Part shown: in pieces, positions 19,580-28,019 of the stretch
Layout of the letters: each line of letters begins with the position of its first letter
Position numbering within the stretch: the first letter of the stretch is position 1
Assembly: GCF_008831285.2 (NCBI RefSeq)
Contig: NW_022204932.1
Location: 1 to 28,019, forward strand
DNA length: 28,019 bases
From: Nymphaea colorata
Taxonomy: Eukaryota; Streptophyta; Magnoliopsida; Nymphaeales; Nymphaeaceae
Direction of reading: 5' to 3'
The notes under the pieces: generated by a model
Seen by the model: the letters and a program-made list of their open reading frames with translations, nothing else
Database searches by the model: none
What the model was told of the DNA's origin: nothing
Made by a program: the position numbers and the translations under genes

Positions 19580-21825
19580 TCAAAGAGTGACATCTTAGGC
19601 AAAATATTTGCTGTCGTCTTAGGGCCCTTACTCCGTCTTCTCCTCTTCAGGTGGCTCTATCCGTGTTGATTATGCCGAAAATTCTGCCTTTTCCCTTTCC
19701 TATCGCTCTTTTTCATCTTCTGAATCGCTGTTTCCTGGCTCGTAGTTCTAGAAGTCTTCGAAAAGGTTAAGCTTGGATCCAGATAGGAAATGCCTGTAGT
19801 GGTCTAGGCACTCTTCTTTGGTAAAGAAAATGAGTGGTTTTCTATCTCTTAGCTTCTAATGACCGCCAAGGACTTTCTTCCTAAGCCCTCTCTCATCCTC
19901 AATCAAACATTCATGTATGAATTGCCATTAATAGCCTATATAGATATTTTTTTACTCTGCTTGTATTGAGTCAAGCCTTGACTTTCCTCAGAATGCAAGT
20001 TTTATATGGCCAAACATAGAGAAGTGATTTGCGCAATGCAACACTTTCTGGTACGTTCCTTTTTCTCATATCGTAGTTATGAATCTGCTTTGACAATTTA
20101 AAGAGAGAAGTGAAAAAATGCTACTTTTGGAAGAGCTGAATAAAAATTTAGTTACTTTTTAGATGAGAAGAGGTTGGTTTGACGTGCTGAAGAAGGGACT
20201 AATAATAGAGAGAAGGCCATTGTGGAAAATGGAGCTGTTGGGATGCGATCCCATTATTTGAAGCAGGTATGGGAAGAATGGATTGTCGATTATTGTCCTA
20301 CGAGCGAAATAAATGTTTTCCTTTGCTAGAGATCCCAGAATTTCAACGAATTACATCTTGGCCAGTAGGGAGTTGCGTCCCTTAAACTTGGCCTGCTCTT
20401 CTTTCTCCAGCTGCAGGTATTCTTCGAAGACGAATGAAAAACATGTGGGGATGACTGGGTCGAAACAATCTTCACAAGTCTCCACCATTTACTTTATCAT
20501 CGCCTGCTCCTGGCTGCTATTCTACCTGTTTTCTGCACTTTTGACGAGAGAGTAGCCCTTGAGCAGCAGTTTGGCTAGCCTGGCATAGTGAAGAGTGATT
20601 TTGGCTAGCAAGGGAGGGGCAGGAGTGAGCGTGGCAATTGAGTTGAGGGTATCGATGAGTTTGCCTATGTGCTACTTTCTGATTGCCCTACCGATTTCTC
20701 GCAACTCAGTAAGGATTGGTGGATTTTGCTGAGGCCTCTACCCATCAGGGTACAGCTTAGTATTTAGCTTCGAGTTTATTTTTTACAAAATGGAGCAATA
20801 AAGACTGAGAATATATGCTTTTTCCTCAAGCACTGACTGTTCCTAAGGCCACTTCTGCCAAGGGATCTAACATATGCCTTGGATAAATTGAATAAACCTA
20901 AGCTATTAAGCGAGAGAAAGTGTGTTATCGCTCTCCTGCAATCTAGTGATAAAATTAAGAAGAAACTCTTGCACTGAGTTTGACTAAAGATGGCCAAAGA
21001 CTTTTCTGAGCTGGTTGAATTCCCCATATTTGTTGACGATTGTAAGGAAGGCCTCTAATCTGTTATTGACTATGCTTTCCAGCACCCTGCATACGTAGCC
21101 ATCCAAAATGTGCACCACCTCAGCAGAAAAAAAGCGCAAAAGTCTGAAAACCAGGGGTTCGTAGGGCCGTTTAATCGTCCTCTTCACCAGTTCTCGTACC
21201 ATGACCACCTTCTTTTGCCGTACATCGGGAAAATCGTCCTCGTTGATTTCCTTCCAGTCCAATTCGCTCAACGTTTTATCTCCTTCCTCTCGCAAGACGA
21301 AGTTTTCCTTGTCGGCCTATGCGTAGGGCTTGCTCTCCATCGGCTCCTTCTTGGGAGTTGAGGAATTGTTGGACTTTATCGAACTGTAGGAGCGGTCTGA
21401 AGATTCAGAGTCTATTTCTTTCTGCGTGGTGGAGGGAGTACTTCGACTTCGGTCTCCTCCTCGATCTGTTCTTCGGTGAAGACTACCTCCTCAAGGAGGA
21501 ACTTAAAGTGAGTTCGTTATTGACAGCCAGTACTTCGGAGGCGACATAGGGAAACCTAAATGTTGCTGGCTGTACTTATATGCGCGATTTTTATCATTGC
21601 AGTTGCAGTCGATGGTGGTGATATAGGTGATGAGTTCGGCATAGCGTTAGTAGTTCATGCTAATTGACTGAAAAGATACTATGCCTGGAGCGCATCATTG
21701 TCGCTTTTCTTGAACTCCGAAACGAAGGCCTACTCGAGCAGCAATTGATCGAGACCGCGCTCAGCAGTCATCATTTCCAGTACGCGCGGGTTGCCCTTGA
21801 AGAGGTTGAATGGATTAAACGCCAT
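19580..21825 (-). CDS. SAPS-domain regulatory subunit of PP6-type phosphatase
   Basis: SAPS proteins (yeast Sap155/185/190, animal PP6R1-3) bind and direct the Sit4/PP6 catalytic subunit. The start is MAFNPFNLFKGN, then LDQLLLEQAFVSEFKKSDND, YVASEVLAVNNELTL, and CRVLESIVNNRLEAFLTIVN followed by KYGEFNQL. Then come EFLLNFITRLQ, and FFPYLLQIMGSHPNSSIFHN, the equivalent of the family's YPWNNFLH region. The C-terminal part has WQFIHECLIEDERGL and an acidic Asp/Glu-rich end. An acidic and Pro-rich insertion (ILLEEVVFTEE-like, then IEEETEVEVLPPP) splits the domain near 21450. One 20-nt intron is at 20136-20155. Several missing bases break the frame (for example near 21490, 21640 and 20950), so parts of the product are uncertain, above all 19900-20130. 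It is convergent with CFAP57. Confidence 0.7.
20136..20155 (-). other. 20-nt intron
   Basis: GTAACT...TTCAG on the coding strand, in the SAPS gene after NQPLLIQK. It fits the 20-nt pattern; the frame on the 3' side is less certain. Confidence 0.72.
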
Positions 21826-21863
21826 CCCTTCCGTTTAAATGGAACTCGATTATAAAACACCTC

Positions 21864-22711
21864 TCAGTTCGAAGATGGAATCAAAAAGAAAGAGTGGATA
21901 TGTGCGCAGTTATATATGATCAGGCCACGTTGCAATAGTCCTTCGCGTATTACATTATCGTCAAAAGAGCCTCGTAGTTTATGCTGTACCGGTACTTGGT
22001 GTCGTAGTAGAGACCGTGAGGATCCACAGCCTACAGACGAATGTTCTACAATTGCAAGCCTTGAGGAACCTCTTAGATCTCCGCGTAGAAGGGGTCAGTG
22101 TAGGAATCGATGCCGTCGACGAAAGAATTGCCGTTCATTTGCTACTGGCTGCAGAAGACATCCAAGCTCACCTTCTTCTCGGAACGCTGGACCTGTCTCC
22201 GCAGGTCGTCTACTGCTCCTCTCAGCACTTTGAAGCTACTGACAGCACCGTCCCAGCCTGCAGCCTGGCTACCCATCGCTAGCAGGTCACTCCGAGGAAA
22301 ATCCACATCTTCTACTCCATGCCGGGCGTGCGCAAAGGGGAGAGTGCAGGTCGATTTGCTAGAACTAAATCGAGTCTGCAGACCGGTTACGTGGTGAGCT
22401 CCTGCCATCGGGAGTCTCCTCCTCCATGCGAGTTTAAGTGCCTTCGCTGATGTAGGTTTCAGGAGGCGAGCGGCGACAGACTCGCATTCATACTGATTGC
22501 GAATCAGCTGGGCATTTTACCGTTCAAGTTCTGCCACTCTCGCTTCGAGTTCAGCCACCCTTCGCCTCAATTCCCTCGGCGTTGCCTTCTCCGTCACTCC
22601 TCTGACTCCATTCCGAGGCGCACCCCCAGGCAAGCCTGCCTGCCGATTTTTCTTATGCGCATCTGCGGATTCGACGTGGGTTTCAGTGTTGGATGAGAGG
22701 GTCTTTTGCAT
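21864..22711 (-). CDS. Coiled-coil protein of unknown function, about 282 aa
   Basis: A nearly intact frame from ATG (22709-22711); one missing base near 21925 separates YAKDYCNVA from LIIYNCAHIHSFFLIPSSN and the TGA at 21864-21866. Restoring it gives 283 codons. The N-terminal 45 residues are polar and basic, and residues about 48-76 form a heptad-like coil (RELRRRVAELEARVAELERQ). The middle is Ser/Gly/Ala-rich with no known motif. The last 100 residues (VPQGLQLQNIRLQAVDP, LYYDTKYRYSINYEALLTIM) look folded and end hydrophobic. Its first third is more GC-rich than the neighbours. I recognise no family. The stop lies 39 bp before the start of the SAPS gene on the same strand. Confidence 0.65.
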
Positions 22712-22902
22712 GAGAGGGAGAGGAGGGAGGGAATGGATGCATTCCTGGAGGGTGCAGGAGGGGCAGTTGGAGGTGCGTGGCTACTGTTCGAAAAACATGA
22801 AATAGAGTCAAATGCTAAAACTTTATAATCTGATGAAGAAGCAAATGCTATACTATTATAGTTCTTTCATAAGCGTCATTTCTATAAACTAATGATATGC
22901 TA

Positions 22903-24100
22903 TCAGAGCCCCTTTTTCAAACGCTAGCAAAGCTGGTCGAAAGATGGATCGTTGAAAGCACCCTTGTTGAACAGAGGAGCGTCAGCGTCGATCTAGGGAT
23001 AGTAGTCGATGTCGTTTATGCTGTTTATGCTTGAACGAGGGGATTGACTGGCTTTCCTATCGGAATGTCTGCGGGGACATAGAAATTGGGACCTAGATTG
23101 GCGGGAGAAGGCGGGGGAACGTTGGGAGTGTTCGCGCCAATGAATGCGTTGGGATTGTTCTGGTTGGGGTTTATCATCTGGTCTACATCCATCTGCTTGT
23201 AGGGATTGTAGTTGTTGTTGGGATTGTATCCCTGGTTGGGATTGAAGTTGTTGTTTGGGTTAAAGTTGTTTGGATTGAAGCCTTGGTTGATGTAGGGATT
23301 GCCGCCCTGGTTGCCTCCGTATGGATTCCCTCCTTGGCCCCTGCGTAAGGGTTTCCGCCTTGACCGTAAGGAACATTTCCACCATTATTTGGATTGTTTT
23401 TTCCCTTCATTTCCGCATCAAGCTTCCTTGCTAGGTCATCGAAGCTGCTATCTCCTCCAGGCGGGACTGAGGGAGGGTTCGAGGGGGAATAGATGGAATG
23501 TTTTTCCACTCCCTTGTGAAGTTGTGGCCGATGACATTGATTTCTTCGAGAGGAATGGCGTTGCGCTCGCTCATCTCCAGCATATACGTGTTAATCTCCT
23601 CAGGAGTGGGCGTGGGGGCCAGAGCAGCAATAATATCCGGATTCACGTATTTTTCCACAGCTACAGGATCGTTGAGAGCCCGCATGAGAGTTTTGAACTC
23701 AGCCAACGAGGAAAGTCCCAAATGGTCAGCTGCGTAAATCAGGGAGTAAATCATCGGAAGCCATGGCTCCATTTTTTGAGGAATGAGCATGTTTTCTGCA
23801 ATGAAGTGAGCCTGTCCCCTCAAAGAAGCCGCATATCCGATGAGTAGATTGCAAGCTAAATAGTGGATTTGATACCCTGTGCGATTTTGAGGCCGTTTAC
23901 TACTCTTTCAGCAATCAGGAGTTCTTCAGTTCTGTTCCTGTCTTGCCCCTGACCTTGGCCACAAGTTCCTTCTCGCCCTTGATGATTTCTCCGTTCTTGC
24001 GGTCCCTGAAGAGCTCGAGGTGGATGCGCGCCTTGAGCGTACCGATATCTATCTGTGCCTTGGTGACCCTTGCTATCTTCTTGGGCTGTTCTGCTCCCAT
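22903..24100 (-). CDS. IST1-like ESCRT-III regulator
   Basis: About 400 aa. IST1 binds ESCRT-III and VPS4 in multivesicular-body sorting and cytokinesis. The start MGAEQPKKIARVTKAQID is followed by helices LKARIHLELFRDRKNG and KGEKELVAKVRGKDRNRTEE. The helical core continues with RTEELLIAERVVNGLKIAQG, MIYSLIYAADHLGLSSLAEF (compare the family's LIWAAPRL..VAEL block), and VEKYVNPDIIAAL and TPEEINTYMLEMSERNAIP, which match the family's closing helices. The C-terminal 180 residues are low complexity: Pro/Gly/Asn-rich repeats of the GGNPY, FNPNN and YNPNN kind, then PLFNKGAFNDPSFDQL. Five missing bases (near 23942, 23824, 23484, 23343 and 23029) break the frame; restoring them gives 401 codons. 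Similarity is to helix pattern more than to invariant residues, so the assignment is probable only. Confidence 0.7.
23180..23400 (-). repeat. Asn-Pro-rich short coding repeats
   Basis: Degenerate tandem units coding for NPN, FNPNN, YNPNN and GGNPY in the tail of the IST1-like protein; on the plus strand visible as repeated TTGTTGTTGGGATTGTA-like blocks. Confidence 0.75.
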
Positions 24101-24222
24101 ATCAATTCACCCTTAAAATATAATGAAGTATAGACTAGTCATTCCACTTATGCGCCAGAGCATATCCAAATACCGTCCCCATCCGACACCCAATCCCTTT
24201 TTCAAAATGGATAGAGCTGAGA

Positions 24223-25089
24223 TCATTGCTGGTAGACCGCCTTCTTGGCCATCTAGAAAGCCAGGAATCCCACAGCGTTCACCAAAAAGCCCTGAAGATC
24301 ATGATGCCGAAGCCATTGTAGATTCTGCCTACGCCCTTACCGAACTATTTCCTGAAACAGTCGACTGCGTTGCGGTATTGCGGGTTCTCCAAAGAGTCGG
24401 ATTGGATCCTGGTCTTGACGTAGTCCACCGGGTACATAATCGCCCAGGTGGCCGATCCTGCAAGTCCTCCCGAAAGGAAAGAGCCGAGTTTGGACACCTC
24501 TCCCTCTTTCCTGAAGAAACTCATGAAGAAATCGTAGCTTCCAAAGTACACACCCAGGAAACTCTACCTTAGCATGGTCGAATTGAATCCCAAATAGAGC
24601 TTTCTGAAACCGTACTGGTTGTATATCCGAACTGCAGTACGAATAGATCCTTCTCCTTGCTCCTTTCGCAAAGCGACTCTAAACCTGGAGTGGTCCAGTA
24701 CAGTCTAAGTAAAACAGATATTACCACCACGATGGCGCTGGGGATGCCTGAGAGTGCGCCTGACAGGACTGAATACTTCCAGTGCAGCGTTCCATCAGGT
24801 TCTGCAAAGTTAGTCTTGATGATTTTCTTCAAGGTCTCCACAGTTCCAAACTGCAGCGATACCTGCGCGCCGACTCCAATCAGCGGCATCAGCATGCCCT
24901 TATAGAAGGAGAGCAGTCCCTCTTCGGCGACGGTCTTGCGGAAGGCGTGCAGGTAGCCCTGGTTGTATTCTTCCGGCTTGGAGACGACCTTGATCTTGAT
25001 GTTTTCCAAGGAAGCATGCAGAAGACCTGCGCCCACCCCGACACGCAACCGCAGAAGAAGTCCTTTACCACTTAGATGGGAGTAGTCAT
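24223..25089 (-). CDS. Mitochondrial carrier family (SLC25) transporter
   Basis: Predicted 282-aa inner-membrane carrier, the usual size for the family. Three repeats are visible. Repeat 1 has DFFCGCVSGWAQVFCMLPLE with PLENIK as the P-x-[DE]-x-x-[KR] signature. Repeat 2 has LSGALSGIPSAIVV followed by TVLDHSRFRV, where the usual Pro is replaced by Leu. Repeat 3 has LSGGLAGSATWAIMYPVDYV with the PVDYVK signature. Each repeat is followed by a G-x-x-x-[YF]-[KR]-G-like turn (SFYKGMLMP, KLYLGFN, RIYNGFG). One 20-nt intron is at 24705-24724. Two missing bases (near 25013 and 24285) break the frame; restoring them gives 283 codons. The substrate cannot be told from sequence; the closest look is to acylcarnitine/amino-acid-type carriers. 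It starts MTTPIQVVKDFF, without a presequence, as normal for carriers. Confidence 0.9.
24705..24724 (-). other. 20-nt intron
   Basis: GTAATA...CTTAG on the coding strand, at the second-repeat signature of the carrier. Removal joins SAIVV to TVLDHSRFRV. Confidence 0.88.
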
Positions 25090-25384
25090 TGGATTACTTC
25101 TATGGAGATATTATATAAACCAAAGATCTAAACTTAATTTTATTATTTAGGCTACATTTCCAGAAAACGAAGATGGAGGAATGAATAACATACTCCAACA
25201 GTGACTATGTGTTCTCACTTGTCGATAATATTTATTGACTTTTTAATTTAATAGAGAAAAAGACGTTTGAAAAGTGTTTTCCTATTCATATGCATATATA
25301 CACAGATGGATAGTTATGTTATACTTGGTAGGTGTTATGAATAGGTGAGCAGGTTGACTATTTTTGAGTGAGCATATATAAAAA
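25090..25384. other. Intergenic region, AT-rich
   Basis: About 295 bp of AT-rich sequence between the start of the carrier gene and the end of the small zinc-finger gene, both on the minus strand. It should hold the carrier promoter and the zinc-finger 3' end. I see no gene or repeat. Confidence 0.5.
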
Positions 25385-25713
25385 TCAGTTGTGTTTGTCG
25401 ACCTGGAAAATGACGTCCTCCAGTCTCTTCTTTTTCACGCTTATCTGGTGCTTGGTGCGCATGTGGAACTTCAGCGACGTCACAGAATCATACACCTTTG
25501 CGCACTCCTTGTTCAGACACTACTTTAGGCAAATAATACCCTGAAGCGCTTGGAGAGCTGCTCGTTTTTCCGCCGGTTCTTCTTCCGCGCCTTCTAGGGA
25601 CTCGCCCCCTACCTCGCCTTTTTCTCGAGGTAGACCAACCGCCGCTCCAAAAGGTCTAGTTTGGCGAGCAGGGACATCAGTTCCTACCTGTTGGATTCGG
25701 GGTGGGAGTGCAT
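25385..25713 (-). CDS. Small C2H2 zinc-finger protein, 102 aa
   Basis: Complete frame from ATG (25711-25713) to TGA (25385-25387) with one 20-nt intron (25520-25539) and no missing base. The N-terminal half is a short helix (LMSLLAKLDLLERRLVYLEK) followed by a highly basic stretch (KARKKNRRKNEQLSKR). The C-terminal half is a single finger, FRCLNKECAKVYDSVTSLKF then HMRTKH, with spacing C-x4-C-x12-H-x4-H. The intron falls exactly before the first finger cysteine. A nuclear nucleic-acid-binding role is likely from the finger and basic region, but no family is recognised. Confidence 0.78.
25520..25539 (-). other. 20-nt intron
   Basis: GTATTA...AGTAG on the coding strand. Removal joins KRFR to CLNKEC and completes the zinc finger. 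Confidence 0.9.
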
Positions 25714-25990
25714 TTTGGGATCGAGGGGGTGCGGGCGGCAGGGACTATCGGGTCCTGACTATTTTGAGCGGAGTATCGGGGACGTGTTAAAATTGCATGG
25801 GGGAGGCTTAATCAAAAATATTCTGCTTGTTAAAAGTCTTATATAAAACTACAACTTCCCCCCCAGATAGAAAGGATGCGCGTAATAGCCAATATATCCC
25901 GAACGCGGGCATGGGATCGGAACGTGAAGGTCGTTATGGGGGTGGTTTCGGATGAGATTTTGGTTTGGTTTTTGGTGATAGATGATGATC

Positions 25991-27609
25991 TCAATAATTG
26001 AGGAGGTTTTAAATCATATTATAGAGGGTCTTAGCCATACGAAAAAAGACAAGAGGATGACCTTGAGTCAAGTGCAAATCAATCAAATGCTCTACACCCG
26101 TCACTCCACAACTGTAAAATTGCAGGTTGAATCTAATTTCCTTGCGAGTAAACTTCTCCCCGCGGTCTTCTCCCTTCTCGGCCTCCCTCTAGCTCTGCAC
26201 CTTCTCTATCTCCCTCTCAATGCGATCCTTCTAGTCCTCCTCCTCCATCTTCATATCCTCTTCCCGTCTTCGCATTGCTCGGGGTGGGGGTAGTATAGGC
26301 ACTTGAGACAGTACTCCTCATCTGCGTTAGGAAAGGACTACTCTTTACGATGTACTAAATCTGCATCTCCTTGAGCGCGTACAGGACGAAGTGCAGCAGG
26401 GCCTTAATGCCCCTCCCAAGCGCTTGCCGAATTGGAAGTCAGTATACTTGTAGTAGGGGACCTCCACTACTATGTTTTCTATCTAATGGAGGAGCAGGTT
26501 GTGGGGAGTGGTGCAGGTGATCTCCTTGATCAAGGCTGCGGCCCTCTTCTGGTTCTTTTTGGTGTCCTTTAGCAACTAGTAGGCCACCACAAAGGAGTCC
26601 TCCTATCGCTTGCGGATAGATTTACGCATCTTGGAGTCAGTCTTACTGAGTGGGTTAGTGTAGCTGTATTTCTTTATCTGCTCGAATATCTCCTTGTCGA
26701 TCTACTTCGATTCCTCTTTCTCCGGCTCCACGTTCAGGGATATCTTGGAGTATATGGGGACGTAGGGCCTGATCCACGGGTGGTTCTTTATCTAGTGGAT
26801 GCGGATGCGCTTGTAAGGGTCCACTTGCAGCATCCTGCGGATGAGGTCTGCAGCGAGCGGATTGATGCCCTCGGGGATGGTGTAGCTGCCGGCTAAGTGG
26901 CGGGGAGAGTACATTAGATCTTGCGGTAGAGGAGGGAGACGCGCTACTCGTAGAAGGGGAGGCGGCCGACGAGCAGCGCGTACAGGATGACCCCACAGCT
27001 CCACACGTCGACTGAAGTCCCCTCGTATTTTTGCTCAGTGACTATCTCGGGGGCGGCGTAATTGGGCGACCCGCAGGCAGTCTTGAGCAACCTGCCATCC
27101 TTCATCAGGTTGGACAGGCCAAAGTCCACGATCTTGACCACTCTGGCCGAGTCGATGAGTATGTTTTCGGGTTTGAGGTCGCGGTGGGCGATGAGGTTGG
27201 AGTGGGCGTAGGCGATGCCCTGGACCACCTGTCTGAAGAAGAACTTCGCCTCGTCGTCGGAGATCTGGTTATTCTGCAGGTAGTCGAAGAGCTCCCCTCG
27301 TTCGGCCAGTTCCATCACCACGAAGATGTCATTGGTGGTGTCTAGCACCTCGTACAGTTTGATGATGTTGGGGTGACTGATAAACTTGAGTATCTTGATC
27401 TCGCGTTTAACCTGAGTGCAGGCCGGAGTACCTTCGAGATCATGTTCTTGTTTCGCATCTTTCGCTTGTTTAGTATTTTAATGGCCACTTTGATTCCTGT
27501 GAGGTCGTGCCTCGCCTCTGGGTGTGGGGGGAGTTACCTTTGACCTTGGCGAACCGCCATTGCCGATGGTTCTTCCTAATATGTAATGGCCGATGTGTAC
27601 CTATTCCAT
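25991..27609 (-). CDS. SNF1/AMPK-family protein kinase with KA1-like C-terminus
   Basis: Predicted 520-aa kinase. The domain starts at once: YILGRTIGNGGFAKVKEA, VAIKIL with the ATP lysine, HRDLKPENILI catalytic loop, DFGLSNLMKDG, CGSPNYAAPEI (the AMPK-type activation segment with its Thr in the preceding KTACGS), VDVWSCGVILYALLVGRLPF, GSYTIPEGINPLAADLIRRM, and DPYKRIRIHQIKNHPW. The tail is Lys/Glu-rich and ends with IRFNLQFYS, then LIDLHLTQGHPLVFFRMAKT and LYNMIQNLL, resembling the KA1 domain of SNF1/MARK kinases. Such kinases sense energy state or control polarity; the partner subunits are not here. Introns are 27518-27537, 27412-27431 and 26893-26912. Four missing bases (near 27550, 26420, 26325 and 26265), when restored, give 521 codons. 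It is the last gene before the telomere. Confidence 0.9.
26893..26912 (-). other. 20-nt intron
   Basis: GTACTC...CTTAG on the coding strand. Removal joins LLYRKIQ to SGSYTIPEG, restoring the kinase sequence exactly. Confidence 0.93.
27412..27431 (-). other. 20-nt intron
   Basis: GTACTC...CTCAG on the coding strand. Removal joins NMISK to VKREIKILKFISHPNI in the alpha-C helix region of the kinase. Confidence 0.93.
27518..27537 (-). other. 20-nt intron
   Basis: GTAACT...CCCAG on the coding strand. Removal joins the glycine loop (GFAKVK) to EARHDLTGIKVAIKIL. Confidence 0.9.
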
Positions 27610-27933
27610 AATATTATGATAAGAGGATATGCCAAATAGGGATGGCAGGCATCATACCCACATGCTAGTACCCTCGATTAATCCTCTAATAGTTAGTGAC
27701 TGTTTGGAAGGGGATAGATGGGAAAAAGGAAATTTGATAATTTTTGAATTTAGGGTAGAGATACAGAAATAATTATTTACATTTATGGAAGGATTGGAGA
27801 GTCGAATGTTGGAAGAGGAAAGATGGAGGCTTAATTGAGAAAGGAATTTAAATGAATGTTTAATAAATAACGCAAGACTTCTTATGAGGAGAGAATGATC
27901 GATATGATAAATGTATTTGAAGTGTATGATCAT
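27610..27933. other. Subtelomeric spacer
   Basis: AT-rich region of 324 bp between the SNF1-like kinase start and the telomere repeats. It should contain that gene's promoter. A 93-codon minus-strand frame (27652-27933) begins at the telomere junction and is rich in Ser, Ile, Leu and His; I do not accept it as a gene. Confidence 0.5.
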
Positions 27934-28019
27934 GGGGTTGGGGTTGGGTTGGGGTTGGGGTTGGGGTTGGGGTTGGGGTTGGGGTTGGGGTTGGGGTTGG
28001 GGTTGGGGTTGGGGTTGGG
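27934..28019 (+). repeat. Telomeric repeats (GGGGTT)n
   Basis: Runs to the last base of the window with the G-rich strand 5'->3' outward, as expected for a right chromosome end. About 14 units; one unit near 27946-27950 reads GGGTT instead of GGGGTT. TTGGGG is the Tetrahymena/Paramecium-type telomere. Confidence 0.98.

Noticed and set aside
798-27609. Programmed frameshifting as in Euplotes
   Set aside because: The break sites share no slippery motif with a following stop codon and are far too many per gene.
27652-27933. Minus-strand 93-codon frame starting at the telomere junction
   Set aside because: Its ATG lies against the telomere repeats, leaving no room for a promoter, and its Ser/Ile/Leu/His composition is typical of AT-rich shadows.
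1-28019. RNA genes, mobile elements, CRISPR arrays, bacterial promoters or ribosome sites
   Set aside because: No cloverleaf, rRNA block, transposase, terminal inverted repeat or direct-repeat array was seen, and the introns and telomere show the DNA is eukaryotic.

Overview
The window is the right-hand end of a ciliate macronuclear chromosome. It ends in about 86 bases of GGGGTT repeats with the G-rich strand running 5'->3' to the end, as at a Tetrahymena/Paramecium-type telomere. The coding frames make sense only if TAA and TAG are read as an amino acid (glutamine fits best, ciliate code 6) and TGA is the only stop. Introns are extremely short: 18 were recovered, 16 of exactly 20 nt and 2 of 21 nt, almost all starting GTA and ending AG. 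Base composition looks more GC-rich than Tetrahymena or Paramecium. I do not name the species.

Layout, left to right. A hypothetical protein (minus, 60-686). Citrate synthase (minus, 798-2208). A six-helix AIG1/FAR-17a-like membrane protein with three introns (minus, 2430-3251). A small two-helix membrane protein (plus, 3681-4123). A 1.8-kilo-residue virilizer/VIRMA-like protein, the m6A-writer scaffold (plus, 4373-9809). A DBF4-type zinc-finger protein (minus, 9912-10758). A membrane protein (plus, 10824-11443). A Ser/Thr kinase with a Pro/Gln-rich N-terminus (minus, 11346-13011). A small protein with an N-terminal hydrophobic segment (minus, 13025-13574 or 13640). A SAM-FHA-FHA-RING protein (minus, 13648-14867). 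The ciliary protein CFAP57/FAP57 (plus, 15172-19557). A SAPS-domain PP6 regulatory subunit (minus, 19580-21825). A coiled-coil protein of unknown function (minus, 21864-22711). An IST1-like ESCRT-III factor (minus, 22903-24100). A mitochondrial carrier (minus, 24223-25089). A small C2H2 zinc-finger protein (minus, 25385-25713). A SNF1/AMPK-family kinase with a KA1-like tail (minus, 25991-27609). The telomere follows about 320 bp later. Spacing is very tight, often 10-100 bp. The genes do not form a pathway; this is a normal dense stretch of housekeeping, regulatory and ciliary genes.

A major caution for anyone using the sequence: most long genes are broken by single-base frame changes, more than 35 in total. 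Nearly all are repaired by adding one base, usually to a short homopolymer run. After these repairs and intron removal the gene lengths I checked become exact multiples of three. The simplest reading is systematic homopolymer under-calling in the assembly, not pseudogenes or programmed frameshifting. CDS coordinates below therefore span ATG to TGA, including introns and these indels.

No tRNA, rRNA, CRISPR array, insertion sequence, riboswitch or bacterial-type operon signal was found.
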